This document shows, one piece after another, positions 47,701 to 62,100 of a stretch of 64,000 nucleotides of DNA. Positions within the stretch are counted from its first letter, which is position 1. Each line of letters begins with the position of its first letter. This stretch comes from Wuchereria bancrofti (Eukaryota > Nematoda > Chromadorea > Rhabditida > Onchocercidae), in NCBI GenBank assembly GCA_005281725.1, contig SSBO01000012.1:1346194-1410193 (forward strand), given 5' to 3'. A program made the position numbers and the translations under genes. The notes under the pieces were generated by a model. It was not told where the DNA came from. It saw only the letters and a program-made list of their open reading frames with translations, and made no database searches.

Positions 47701-48127
47701 CCTTATGAATCATCATTTTAGTACAAATTGAAATTACATTGCTATTAAAATAAAAAATTACAATTCAAAGTACAAATATTTTTGAAAAAATTAAAAAGTT
47801 TGGAATAAATAGTAGCATAAAAATGAAAAGAATGATATGTTTAGCAAAATGGATGGATATGGAATAGTAGGAAAAATCTTGTTGAATTTACTTTAATAAA
47901 ATCTAAAAAATAAAAATAAACGAAAAAAAAAAGTAATAAAACAAGATCTTTTCTAATTGTAATATATAAACTGGAAATATTTATAGCAACAAAATAATAT
48001 TTAAAAAATTAATAAAAATTTGAAGATAAAAAAAATTAAAAAGAGTGTGTGTATGTTTGTGTGATCAACAAATTATGATTTTTCTATTCCCTTTTATTTC
48101 AATACTTTAATAAAAAAAAAAAAAAAA

Positions 48128-48444
48128 AAAACTGGTCTAAAATCAACAAAATGATACTAATAACAATCATAGATAAAATTAGGAAGAATTTTTTTCTTTT
48201 TTTATGCAATAGAAAATAATTAAAATAATTTTTGGTTAAATTTATAACATTATTTTCTTTCTTTTTTTTTTGCATTTTTTTTTTTGNAAACTGGTCTAAA
48301 ATCAACAAAATGATACTAATAACAATCATAGATAAAATTAGGAAGAATTTTTTTCTTTTTTTATGCAATAGAAAATAATTAAAATAATTTTTGGTTAAAT
48401 TTATAACATTATTTTCTTTCTTTTTTTTTTGCATTTTTTTTTTG
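48128..48444. repeat. Duplicated ~158-bp sequence around a single N
   Basis: 48128-48286 and 48288-48444 begin AAACTGGTCTAAAATC and end GCATTTT...TTG, differing mainly in the length of the final T run. N at 48287. Probable unmerged assembly overlap. Confidence 0.85.
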
Positions 48445-50294
48445 CTTCTCATTATAATATAAATTGAATAAATTGAATGCCAAAATACAACACAATAATT
48501 GATCTGTTTTTAAAATGTTTAATTAAAAGAAAAGGAATTGTCAAATTTTAGTTAGAGAAATGATAGATGAAAGATAATGCATACATTTGTAATTTTTCTT
48601 TTATCACTAAACTTTTTATCAAATAACATTGATTAATTCAATTCATACAGTTAGTATTTTCACTCAATTTTTTTCTCTTTCTTTTTTTAAAGTATTAATG
48701 AAAGTTATTAAAAGTGAAAACAAAAAAAAAAAAAGAGAGCAATATTAGACGTGTAAATTTGATTACATCAAAGAATGAAAAAAAGAAAATTGAAAAAATT
48801 TTTTTAAATGATAGTATTACTAATGAAACTCTCTGATTAATAATATTAATTCATTTGTAAAAGATATAAAAAGTGAATTGAAAACTTCGATAATAAAAAT
48901 GGAAGCAAAAAAAAAAAGGAAGAAAAGAAAATTGAATGTGAAGAAGCGGAATAAATATAAATTTTGTTTGCTTAAGTAAATTTAAAGTATCCCCCTTTTT
49001 CTTCTCTCTCTTCTCTCTCTCTCTCTTTCATCTTGTGTGTGTGTATATTGAAGTGACATAGTATATTTAGCACACTTTATCGAAATTTTTACGCAGACAA
49101 TGAATTTATTTTCCTTTTCCATTTTTTTTTTTTTTTTTAAATAATTAAAAATCAAATTACAATTCGATTTTTTTTAAAGAATTTTTTTTAAAGAATCAAT
49201 AGTTGATATTATTAAATGATAGCAAATTTAGTTTATTTTTTGTTTCATCGAAAATATAATATAACTTTTGAAATTTTCCACTTGTTTTTCGTTCATTTCC
49301 TCTTTTCCCACTTCTTTTTTTCTCTGTTCCAGTTCAAATTACTTAAGGATTACTCCATATTAATATGTAATAACTTAATTAAATGAGCTACTAATTTTTT
49401 TTCAATCATCCAATTACAACTACAAATATATTTTCAAATTAATTAATTTTACCTTTTTTTTTCACAAGTATATTTGTTCATAGCAAGAAATAAAAATTAT
49501 AGTAATTAATAATATTAAATTACTTAAATTTATTAAGCATATAATTTGTTAGCAGTAATATAATACTACTAAATAAATTGATCACTTTTCTAATCACAAA
49601 TTTTAAAAATGTGAAATTTTTAAAGCATCTCAAATCCTGATTTAGCATTTCAAACTATGAGGGTAGATTAAAATATAATTTTAAGTTTTATTCTACTCTA
49701 ATGTGACTAATATTTCCATTCTTCATTAAACATTAACCGTACTATAATAGGACTTTAGTCCAGATTTAAAATTTCAAATATTAAAAATTTTTTTAATCTG
49801 TCAATATTGTTATTTTACAACAAATATTTGACTGATAAATTTCACAATTAAAATAAACTGAGTATTATTCACAATTAGTTATTACATAATTTGAATCATC
49901 TTAACAAGTCATTCATCTAAATTATAATTAACAAAGTATTTATATAATGAATTTAGTCAGAAATTATTCATAAATCAACGTTTAAATAAATAAATATACC
50001 TTCTAAAATGAGCAAACATGAGAGAGAAAAAAAAACAACATTCTCTTACGCTAAATTAAAAAATATTTGTTGACATTTTAAAAACAAAAAAGACAAAAAA
50101 AAACGAAAAAAAAAACAAAAATTTATGGTGATAGAATAAATAAACTCAAATGACAAAAAAAAAAGGATCATTTCAATTATTATTGCTAACTACTACATTT
50201 GTAGTAGTAATAAGTAAGTTTAATCTATATGATCGTTATTGATAGTGATTATATCAATGGAAACAATTGATAATATAATAAGCTTCACCTAACT

Positions 50295-50361
50295 AATCAT
50301 TACTGATAGCGATTATATCAATTAGTAATAGTTAGCATGAGTAATTTTATCAGTAATGATT
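50295..50361. repeat. Inverted repeat, perfect 14-bp arms
   Basis: AATCATTACTGATA at 50295-50308 and its exact reverse complement at 50348-50361, with a 39-base spacer. A related direct copy, GTTATTGATAGTGATTATAT, lies at about 50235-50254. Confidence 0.8.
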
Positions 50362-50695
50362 GATAATTTTTGCATCCATATCTTATTGCTAATACATTTT
50401 AAAACATAAACAAAAAAGTAAACATACATGTGCATACAACACATAATTGTATATACATATAAACAATAGATTGCCTAAAGAAACTTAAGAAAATATTTAC
50501 ATTTAAAAAAAAAAAATACTAATAGATATTGAAATGAGGAGAAAAAAAAAAGCATTCTCTTCTTTTTTTCTATTACTTTTTATTATTTTTTTTTTTTTAA
50601 ATTTATTTCTTATTTATTATTTACCAAATATTTACTTATTTTTTTTTTAATTTTTTAAAAACTTGAAGCAAATATATATATTACGGTGGAAAAGA

Positions 50696-50749
50696 GCATT
50701 GGAAATCGTTGTTAATGCACAGATGTGCATTAACAACGATTTCGTATGC
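50696..50749. repeat. 54-nt hairpin with perfect 19-bp stem
   Basis: GAAATCGTTGTTAATGCAC at 50702-50720 is the exact reverse complement of 50725-50743, with a 4-base loop AGAT. After a 2-by-2 mismatch the outer GCAT/ATGC (50696-50699 with 50746-50749) pairs again. The surrounding AT-rich DNA has nothing else comparable. Confidence 0.9.
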
Positions 50750-51610
50750 ATACTTTTGGATAGACCACTGATAAAAGTGCAATGCTATTTTATTAAATAT
50801 ATTTCTTCTTCCTTACTTTCACTTTTTTTTTTTTTTTTTTTGAATATATGAGTCATGAAGAGATAGGATAATTTCATTTTGAATTCATGAAATAGTATTT
50901 TAGGATAGAATTTAGGATGAACAATTTTAACTTAATTTCAACTAACAAATATGACAATGTAGCATGAAGAAATAATTCAGGATAAGTAACCTTAATTTAA
51001 CTAACAAATATGATAATATAGCTAAAAAAGAAAAAAAAAATTACTAAAGGTGGTAATTTACAAACATGTAATTTCAATTAATAAGAATGATAGCATTATC
51101 AAATAGATTTAAAAAAAATTTATTGAAAAAATTTTCGTTATTTTCAACAAGTTTAGAATGTAAATATCATTTTTTAAAAAAAAAAAAAAGCAATTCCATT
51201 CTTCAATGAAATTAATACTGATTATTTTAAAAGAAAAACAATTAGAAAAGTAATTTATTATCAATTATGTTATGTTTGTTTGTATTTAATCTAAAAAATA
51301 AAAAAAAAATCAATGAATTAATTTCAAAAAAAAGAGAAAACCAGCAAAATAAACCACAAATCGAGAAAAGGATTTGAGAAAAAAAAAAAAAAAAGATGGA
51401 AAACATTATCAGAATGGAAAAATACAAATGAATTATTTCCCTTTTTCGCCAAGCAAATACATAATAATATCGATTTGATCGCATTTTTATTCATTTGCCA
51501 TTTAATAGTAAGTAGCAATGCTTTACAAAAGGCGGTAATTCAAAAGAAATTGTTTAGAAAAAAAAAAAAAAAAGAAATATTTTTACTTTCCTTTCCTTTT
51601 TGTTTTTGTC

Positions 51611-53178
51611 TTTTATTTTTTATTTCCTTTTCAAAATGATTATTATAAAATTTAAAGCATTTTAAAGAAATTAAACAAAACCTTTTCTCCTAAATCAATC
51701 AATCGATCAATCAATCAGTTGCTTTTATTTCTATGTGTAAATGTTATAAGAGAATAATTGTAATGAAACAATTAATAGTTAATAAATGGATTTTTCATTT
51801 TTTTTTTTTTTTTGGAATTTTTGATTAAAAAAGTTTTTTTTTTTTTGGAATTTTTGATTAAAAAAGTTTTTTTTTTTTTAAATTACAAAGATGAGTGAAA
51901 TTAGTGAGTAAAACAATAATTTAAAAATAGAATTAATTTTTACCACTATAATTTATATTTACAATTGTTATTAGTTGTAAATAACTGATTTCTTAAAGAT
52001 TTTTTTTCTGTTTCATTTTTGAAAATTTCATTTATTATTGAAAGAATCAAAAATTTAAGTGAAATTATAAAGCGAAAATAAATTGATTAATTGGTTTAAA
52101 TTTGATTATAAGTTGATTGCCATTTTTTTTTCCTCTCTCTTCCGGTTTACAGAAATCAATCAGTTGACATTTAATTCTAAATAGGAAAAAATAAATTAGT
52201 CATATTAGAAAGAGTAGGATAACAAGACAGAGAGAGAGAGAGAGGGAGAGAGAAAAACATACAAATGGAAGTAATTAACAACAAATTGCGCACAAAAAAA
52301 TTATTTATCGAAATTGATTGTGGTGAAAATAAAAAAAAAAAAAAGCGAATTGTAATATAATATTGTCTATAATTCATTTTCAACAATCATTCATTCATTT
52401 CATTATTTATACTATATGTTTACAGTTCAATAGATATGCTTTTTTTGTTTTAAAAAAAAATTGATTTTTTTCGAAATTTTCGTTACTATGATTTTAAATA
52501 ATCAAATTTTGTAATTTTTATGAGAAAAAAATTCAACCATTTCTTACACTTTTTTATATTAATTTCATGAATTTTGATTTATGAATTCTGATTTAATTTT
52601 TGATTTATTATTAAGTACATGTTATTGGTTCATTTGAAATTTTTCGGAAATAGATGTGAGAAAAATTATTTATTTACTAAATGAATAATAGTTGTTGTAT
52701 AAATTAAAAACATTTAGAAATTTTTTATACTGTATGGCAACTTTTTCTTCTCTTATATTTTTAAAATACTGAAAAAAAAAAGGAAATTGTTAATTTTATA
52801 ATTGTAAAAGGAAAATTCTTAATTTTAAAATGATGACAAAAAGAAAGAGGGAAGAAAAAATGAAGACATCCAATGCAAATTTTTTTTTTTCTTCTTTTTT
52901 CTCCTGAAAATGGAAATTTTTATGAAATAGATGATGCAGAATAATGAAGCATTTAGGAAATTTTTTTTTTAATAGAAATACATTTGGTCTATTTTTTTTT
53001 TGTGTGGAATTTTTGGATGTGAATTTTACTATGTTAGCAACGCTTTGGAATTTTAATTTGAGCAATTTTCTTAGCTTACTCATGATGTCGAATTTTCGAA
53101 TCAATTTTTCCATTCGAAATTTACAGTTAATTGAAAATGTAAAATGTAAAAGACATTAGTGTTCTTTTCTTTTTTTTT
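51611..53178. repeat. First copy of a 1.5-kb duplication
   Basis: This 1568-bp segment is repeated almost exactly at 53180-54714, with a single N at 53179 between them. Copy 1 carries an extra 33-bp or so tandem unit (GGAATTTTTGATTAAAAAAG plus T run, doubled at about 51814-51880). No coding content. Confidence 0.92.
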
Positions 53179-53179
53179 N

Positions 53180-54714
53180 TTTTATTTTTTATTTCCTTTT
53201 CAAAATGATTATTATAAAATTTAAAGCATTTTAAAGAAATTAAACAAAACCTTTTCTCCTAAATCAATCAATCGATCAATCAATCAGTTGCTTTTATTTC
53301 TATGTGTAAATGTTATAAGAGAATAATTGTAATGAAACAATTAATAGTTAATAAATGGATTTTTCATTTTTTTTTTTTTTTTGGAATTTTTGATTAAAAA
53401 AGTTTTTTTTTTTTTAAATTACAAAGATGAGTGAAATTAGTGAGTAAAACAATAATTTAAAAATAGAATTAATTTTTACCACTATAATTTATATTTACAA
53501 TTGTTATTAGTTGTAAATAACTGATTTCTTAAAGATTTTTTTTCTGTTTCATTTTTGAAAATTTCATTTATTATTGAAAGAATCAAAAATTTAAGTGAAA
53601 TTATAAAGCGAAAATAAATTGATTAATTGGTTTAAATTTGATTATAAGTTGATTGCCATTTTTTTTTCCTCTCTCTTCCGGTTTACAGAAATCAATCAGT
53701 TGACATTTAATTCTAAATAGGAAAAAATAAATTAGTCATATTAGAAAGAGTAGGATAACAAGACAGAGAGAGAGAGAGAGGGAGAGAGAAAAACATACAA
53801 ATGGAAGTAATTAACAACAAATTGCGCACAAAAAAATTATTTATCGAAATTGATTGTGGTGAAAATAAAAAAAAAAAAAAGCGAATTGTAATATAATATT
53901 GTCTATAATTCATTTTCAACAATCATTCATTCATTTCATTATTTATACTATATGTTTACAGTTCAATAGATATGCTTTTTTTGTTTTAAAAAAAAATTGA
54001 TTTTTTTCGAAATTTTCGTTACTATGATTTTAAATAATCAAATTTTGTAATTTTTATGAGAAAAAAATTCAACCATTTCTTACACTTTTTTATATTAATT
54101 TCATGAATTTTGATTTATGAATTCTGATTTAATTTTTGATTTATTATTAAGTACATGTTATTGGTTCATTTGAAATTTTTCGGAAATAGATGTGAGAAAA
54201 ATTATTTATTTACTAAATGAATAATAGTTGTTGTATAAATTAAAAACATTTAGAAATTTTTTATACTGTATGGCAACTTTTTCTTCTCTTATATTTTTAA
54301 AATACTGAAAAAAAAAAGGAAATTGTTAATTTTATAATTGTAAAAGGAAAATTCTTAATTTTAAAATGATGACAAAAAGAAAGAGGGAAGAAAAAATGAA
54401 GACATCCAATGCAAATTTTTTTTTTTCTTCTTTTTTCTCCTGAAAATGGAAATTTTTATGAAATAGATGATGCAGAATAATGAAGCATTTAGGAAATTTT
54501 TTTTTTAATAGAAATACATTTGGTCTATTTTTTTTTTGTGTGGAATTTTTGGATGTGAATTTTACTATGTTAGCAACGCTTTGGAATTTTAATTTGAGCA
54601 ATTTTCTTAGCTTACTCATGATGTCGAATTTTCGAATCAATTTTTCCATTCGAAATTTACAGTTAATTGAAAATGTAAAATGTAAAAGACATTAGTGTTC
54701 TTTTCTTTTTTTTT
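53180..54714. repeat. Second copy of the 1.5-kb duplication
   Basis: Matches 51611-53178 along its whole length except for lacking one of the two tandem units near its start. The sequence after its end continues as unique DNA. Most likely the same genomic segment represented twice, perhaps from two haplotypes. Confidence 0.92.
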
Positions 54715-55429
54715 AAAGCAAAACAATAAAATGGTAGAAGCATTGAGAAGTTGCAACAATGGAAATTTATTTTACATTTAATTTTTGATTTAAAACAGCA
54801 GTTATTATTACGATCAACAAAGAATGATAATTTAAAAATTACCCTTTTAAATGAAAGTACATGTGAACAGTTAAGATTTGAACAAAAAGTGAAAGAAAAA
54901 AAGAAAAATGATAAAAACAGAAGTTTGCATAGGTAAAAAATGTAAGCATAGAAATATAAATTATAAATTACACTTTGCAAAAGAAAAAAAGACAGGAAAC
55001 CTCAAGTTATTGTTTTTTGTTTTCTTAACAAAAAGATGTCAATACTAATATTTTAATTTAAACTGAAAAAAAAAACTGTAATTTCAATAAAATTAAAAAA
55101 TTATGGAGGAAATGATGAAAGGAATGAAAGCAATCATTAAATTAAAGAAAAAAAAAATTCAGAACGAAATATTGAAAAACAAAAAACAAAACAAGGAAAT
55201 GAACTTTAAAAGGCAAATAAATCATATAAAGTATCAATTGTTTTTCTTTCTTTTTTTTTTTTGAATGAAACTAAAAAAAAAATATTATAAAAGCAGGTAT
55301 AATGATATGAGACAGGTGAGAGGAAATGTGAAAAGAATTAATTACCTGAATTATGTTATATCCTCCCTCATGTATACCTTATTATTTTTATTCCATCAAA
55401 CTGGTTTAAAAGCTCATATTTTAACAAAC

Positions 55430-55580
55430 CGGTTTCAGTCAATTCAATTTCAGCACTCAATGCTTCAATTCAATAACTTCACTGGACTCAATTCGACTCA
55501 ATTCGATTCAATTTGATCCAATTCGATTCGATTCAATTCAATTCCATCCTTATTCAGAATACATCAATTCAATCCATTTC
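55430..55580 (+). repeat. Degenerate AATTC(G/A)ATTC minisatellite
   Basis: Repeated 5- and 10-base words such as CAATTCGATT, CAATTCGACT and CAATTCAATT in head-to-tail order. The plus-strand open frame 55265-55516 runs into it and is not supported as a gene. Confidence 0.75.
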
Positions 55581-58500
55581 ACTACTTCTCTCTTTCTCCT
55601 CATATTTAATCATTCTTTAAAAAATGATTGCTGATTAAATAAGCATGAAAGCATGCATATTGCTATTAATATTGATTTTATATTTTGTTATATACATTTT
55701 TTTATTTAAAACGATTACTTAATTTTCACTTTACTTCATAATATTTTACTTCATTTGATTATCAACAAAATTTTTCATCTCTTTTTCTTCTTTCTGGTAT
55801 TCCTCGAGAAATAGCAAAATCATAGAGTAGAAAGGAAGAATAAACAATAAACAAACAAATGAAATAATCTTGATTAACTATTAATACAGTCATTAATTAG
55901 TTTATCAATTTATAATGACAAAACTATCAATCAAAAAAAATATTAGGAAAGAAAAAAAATCGAAATATTTGTTTGCTTAATAAATGAATGAATGAATGAA
56001 TGCAAAAAGGATGAAATTTAATTCAAACTTAAAGAATTCAATTTAAATATTAGTTATGGAAATATTATTTAGCAACAAAATAATTGATGAACAATTAAAT
56101 AATGCACAATTTCGATACTATTTTAAGTAAGGCAAAATTTAATGTTAGATTTCAAATGAAATTTTGAGTAAACTTTGAAGTAATAATTGTATCATAAATG
56201 ATTATAAATGATTAGAATAATGGAAATAAAATAACAAACAGGAAAGATTAAACGGCTCGAAAAATTCACATTGACAAATTTCGAATGATTAATATCAGGT
56301 TTACAATCATCAACAAGAGAATCAAATGAATAAGCCAAATTATGTTTATTAAGGAAAATATTATGGAAAATGTAAACATTCTAAATGTATCGCCCATTTG
56401 AAAGGTTTTAAATTAAGACACTTAATGCTTAAAAAAAAGGTTCATTTTATCAAATGCATTCCAATATTTTTTTAATCAATTAAGGTAACTCAACAAAATA
56501 TCAATATTTTATTTTTTTTTATTTTTATTTTCGGTAATTGTAATAAATTGAATATAAATTCTTGTATTGAAATTTCACCGTCAAATTTTATTCAACTATT
56601 TTACTTGAGTACTACAATAAGAATAAAAGTTACAATAAGTTTACAATAAAAGCTATTTATTATTACTATTTTTTTGATGAAAGGAAATTTCTAATTTGAA
56701 AAGAAAAAAATAGGAAAAAAGAAAAATGATGGATAATTAAGTTCACTGATGAAGATATAAGAAATTAGGTAAAAGTATTACATAAACTTATGCTGTTTTT
56801 TCTTTGGCTTTTTTTTTTTGAAAATTAACATTTGAAATAATTAAAATTACATTTCGTTAAAAATGCCTCTTCTTTATTTTTTTTTCTCATTGTTAAAGTT
56901 AAAAGTAAGATATGAAAGCATAGAAATTTTTGAAGGAAAGAAAGAATTATGAAAATAAAATGAAATGATAGCAGTGGGCTTTAAATAATGGTTTTAAGCA
57001 TTGAAACAAAAATAAGAAAAAAATCCTTTCAAACTTTTGCTTTCACATCAATTCGATTTAAATTTATTCGAACAGTTACAAAGCAAAAAAGAAGAGATGG
57101 AAGATGAAAAAAGAAAACGAAAAAGAATTATCAAAAGGAATCGAAAAAAGACCATGGATGCATTTACTAAATTTACACAAATTGAACATATTTGAAAGTC
57201 ATTTAAATATTACTAAGATTAAATTTTGAATTTTTGACAATTTTCAGGTGAAAAGAAAAATGAGTGCAAATCAGACAAACTGAATTTAAAAATTTTCAAA
57301 TTTTTTCTTTTTTTTTTAAAGAATAGGATTAGCATACTGCACCTGCTATAATGCATTAAAATAATAAATAAAAACTGTCCAATTTTTACATTCTTAAAAA
57401 AAAATAAAAAAAAATTTTGTGAAAAAAAGAAGGAAATTTCTTATAAGTTGGCAAGAAATTAAGAAAACGGAAATGAAAAAATAAAAATTTCATTGAATTT
57501 AATTTAAGAATGAAGTAAAATGTGTGCAACGAATGTGGTGAAATTTGATAATATAAATTTATATTAAATAGAAAAGAGAATAAGGTGTAGTTGTTCGAAC
57601 AATTAATCATCAGCTATTTGTTGAACTAATTTTTCAAGAATTTATACTAGAAAAAAAAAAAAAAAAAAAAAAAAAACAAAATGCTCGGAAATTTAAAAAG
57701 TTTGAATGATGAATCAGCACTAGATTAATAGTCTTTTCATTCTTCGCAAAGTGTAACTAACAATAAATAATCTTGTGCTTCTAATAATTTCAACAATTTT
57801 ATCACTTTTCTAATTTACAAATTTAAACATAAATAATAAATCATAAATGTAGAATATATTCGGAATACAAAATTTGGAATTTAGTTGTTATAGAGAAAAT
57901 CAAATATTCAGCATTTAGAATATCGGTGAAATTTAAAATTCAGAACATCATGATGAAATTTTAAAATTCAATATTAGTAATCCAAAATTTGAAATCCAAT
58001 TGTTATAACAAAGATTTTAAACTTAGTATATTCAGAATATATTCGAAATCTCGAGATTACAGTCAAACTGTCATACAGAAATTCTTGAAACTGTCAAGCT
58101 GAAGAATTGATTTCATACTTTATAAGTACGCTATGTGTTATTGTTTATTGAAATATCAAATAAAAAAAAAAAATTTCAAAATAAACAATATGGCATATTA
58201 TGACGTTATTTATTTGAAAGTTATGAAATGAAAAGCAAAGTTTTAGACTATTTCGATTAATAGCAAACAATATTTGTTATTTATTTTCATCTTTTTTTTT
58301 CATACTTTTATATTGATAATAAACTGTAAAATTAAATTGCTTCATCTTTTATGAATTTGATTTTGAAAATTTTGCAAGTGATTCATTTCAAAATATTTAT
58401 TTTAAACAATACTGCTAATATTTACATCTTAATACTTGATGAAAAAAAATTTTTTTTTAAAGAAAGGAAAAAGAAATGATGAAAAAAAAAAGTGAACTGA

Positions 58501-59308
58501 ACCAATAGTTAAAAAAGGAAAGATTAAAATCATTTCAAAATTTAAATAATTCGTTTCAAGCAATAACAGTAATCATTTGAATACAATAAATAATATCGCT
58601 ATAATACATAAGATAAAATATGATTTATGTCTTGCTTTGTATAAATTTAAAATAAAAATTTGTTAAGGGAAAGAATTGATGATAATAAAAGAAGAATGAA
58701 AATATTTATGCCAGAAGTATTACGAAGTTTTCTTTATGATATTCAATCCAATTTTAATATTAAATTAAACGTCATTTAAATTTTAATGCGTTATACTACA
58801 GCATAAATTAACTGTTGTTGTGACGAGCAACTAGTGTTTGTTTATTTATTTATTACTATTATTCATTATTTTTACTAATTAATTAATTATTGTTATTGTT
58901 ATTACTATTATTGTTAACGAATTGTTAATATTATCGATCAATGTAGATTATCACAAAAATTATTTGAATTTTTGATTAAGATTATTACTAGTTGGAATTG
59001 AATTTCCTATTGCTATTGTAATTGTTTTAAAAAAGGAAATGAAAAAAAAAAAAAAAAAGATAGCCACTCATTAAAATCGGTGATTGTTTCATTTTTCGTT
59101 AATATATTCATGATGAACTGAAGAGAAATGATAATGAAGAAGAAATTTTGAATTTTCATTTCAGTGAAATATTTTACAAGGAAAACAAAATCAACATTTG
59201 ATGAAACAAAACTCAAAATCATAATTTTGATTAAAAAAAAAAGTAAACTTCCGGTAAAAAGCATTGAACTCACATTCGTTTTTGAAATAATCAAAAGTAA
59301 CTATGTTC

Positions 59309-59380
59309 ATATTACGCAATTTTGATTTGAAGTATAATTACCATTGATATTATGCAATTTTAATTTGAAATATAATTATC
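59309..59380. repeat. Two tandem 34-bp copies, period 38
   Basis: 59309-59342 and 59347-59380 differ at four sites, all transitions (C to T or G to A). Confidence 0.75.
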
Positions 59381-62027
59381 ACTTCAAAATAAATTCATTT
59401 TGGAAATTTATGAAGAATTTTCCCATGATAGTCTATTTTTATGAAATCATTTTGAGTAATTGAATTAAATTAGCGAAAAATTATAAAGGATTGATATCAT
59501 CTCATTCATTTCATCACGACAATTTCTTTTTTTTTGTAGAAAAAAGTGTAAACAATAGAAAATACACGATAAACAAAAAAAATTTAGGTTTTTTTATTTG
59601 TCAAGTTTGATTATGCACATTTCGAAATGATTAATGTTAATGATAAACATGATATTATTGTAGGAAATTTAGAGTTGATAAACAGTCATTGTCATTACAT
59701 GGAATTAATTTTTCGATTCCTGATTTTAATTACTAATTTTAATCAGCACTCATCATATCACGCAAAATATTTTCAACAACGGAATTATTATCGTTACAAA
59801 ATTTTTAATGATAAAAAAACTAATTGCTTAGAATAAAAGTTTCAAAAAATTATGTGTGATTGAGAAAATTTTTAAAAATTGAAACATTTTCTATTGATAG
59901 TAGAATGTTGAAAAAAGTGGTAAAATTAGCCATTTTCTTTTTTAAGAAAAACATTTTAAGTTTAATATTATTGATAATAGTTTAATATCAGACAAACTTT
60001 TTTCGACACACAACTAATAATAATGTGTCATATTAATGATCACATTTTGTGTTAAAAAAAAAAGATTGAAAACTTTCGAATAGATAAAACCATTTTTTTT
60101 TACAAATATTCCTGTGATTTCACTTAAGAAAATAATTTTAATTTAATTTAATTCAGAATATCAACTAATAATGGACAATATTTGAGGATTTGGAAGAAAT
60201 TTCATTTAATGTAGTATTGATTACCTTTCTTCTAAACTTCAAAAATCAATACAATCAGCTGAAATTATTTAGCTGATTAATAATGCAAAATCAGTGATGT
60301 ATCAATTAATGATAAGATTAACCAATGATGTAATGAAATTCAAATTCAATACTTAATAGCATGCTACTATGCATTTGATTTTTCTGATAAATAGGAGCAA
60401 TATGATTATCATATTATTTAGTTTTTTCTTTTTTTATTAAACAAATGATTAAAATTACAAAATATATTGATCAAGATAGCAATAAAATGTAGAAAAAAAT
60501 TTTCATTAAATATTAGCGTTTTGGTTGAAATCGCACAATTAAATTTTTTCCATAAATCAATTCCAAATTATCATTTTTTTCTTCAACTTTAAATTTATTA
60601 ACGAGCTAATCATCCATCAAATTTTATCGCCAATGAAAGTTTAGCTAAAAATGGCCCATTTGACTAACAAACGATCGTCCATATATGATTTTAACTGTCG
60701 TATTCATGATATTGTACTAACTTTCATCGTAATGAATGAATGAATTAATTAATTAATTAATTAATTGAATAAGAAATTCGTATACACTTAAAGTAATTGA
60801 TAGTAGTCAAATATTTCAATTTTTTTGGTGAAATTTTTAGAATTTATTGTAAATTTTTAGTTAACCAAACAAACCATCACAAAAAAATAATTAATTAATC
60901 AACAAACCATCAAAGCAGTTATTTCAAACACGATTTAAACTGCAAGCAAAACAACTTGCACATTTCGCATTTTTTACTTTTCGTTTAAAAAAAAAAAAAA
61001 AAAGAATTGAGAAAATTTGACCTACTGATGTAACTGGATTGTGTAACTTCTAATTGCACTTTTTCATACTTTTTTTTCCTTTCCTTTTTTTTTTTTTTTT
61101 TGAATTTATAAACTAATCAAAATTAATATGAAATTGAACAATAAAACATTTTAATGAATTCTTCTCAAAAACATCTCTAACTTACAACATTTGACTTATT
61201 TGTTTTCTTTTTTTTTTTTTTTAATTTTTTTTTTGTAACAATTATTAATTTGTACAAGAAAGAGATAAATGAAGAAACAAAAAGAAAATGAAAAATGATA
61301 AGATTAGTTGGTTAGAAGATAAACAGTAATAAAAGCAAAAGTTACCGATGATAGTTAGCTGATCGAAATATCTTATTTCCTTTCCATTTCATTTTTTTTT
61401 TTCTTTTTTTTTTTTTTTTTGAGTGCTACAAGACAGAAATGTTTGCTAAAATGCCATTGGTTGCTTTCATTTTTCGCTAAATGCTATGAGAAAAACTAAA
61501 GAATTTTATAGCTATAATAATTAAAAGAAGAAATAAGGACTTGATTTATGCCAATCTTCAATATTGATATATATTTTTTTTAATTATAAATTTTCACTTT
61601 TATTAAAATATTACTAAATTTTGAATTTGTCTATTAGCAATCAAATTGATATATCAATAAGAATATATTAACAGTGCTGCACTTCTTTCATTTCCTTTTT
61701 TTTTCCTCTCGTTTTAGCAAAAATTTGCTTAAGGGATTAAAATTTTGGTTTAAATTATGGATATTTGGTAATAATATAGATATTATGGATATTTAAATCA
61801 GTGTATTTAAATTTTATGAATATTTAAATTTGGAAATGGTACATTTTTTTTTTTTTAAATTCACGTATGAAATAAGATTAGTTTGGAATAATTATGTTTA
61901 ATAAATAAAAACAGTTTAACTGGAAAAATGTAAAGATTTACGAAATTCTCGAAAATTAACTCTTTTTTAATATCATTAATGAATTAAAGAAATCACTCCA
62001 AAACTATGTCACCGTTTGTATGAATGC

Positions 62028-62100
62028 ATCAAAAACATAAATTGTACTAATTAGAAAATATACAAAAAGTATCAAAAACATAAATTGTATTAATTAGAAA
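62028..62100. repeat. Two 31-bp direct copies, period 42
   Basis: ATCAAAAACATAAATTGTA at 62028 and 62070, each followed by (C/T)TAATTAGAAAA; one mismatch. Confidence 0.8.

Noticed and set aside
52177..54649. Pairs of identical small proteins suggesting a gene duplication
   Set aside because: They are low-complexity frames in the duplicated assembly segment; the identity reflects the duplication, not paralogy.
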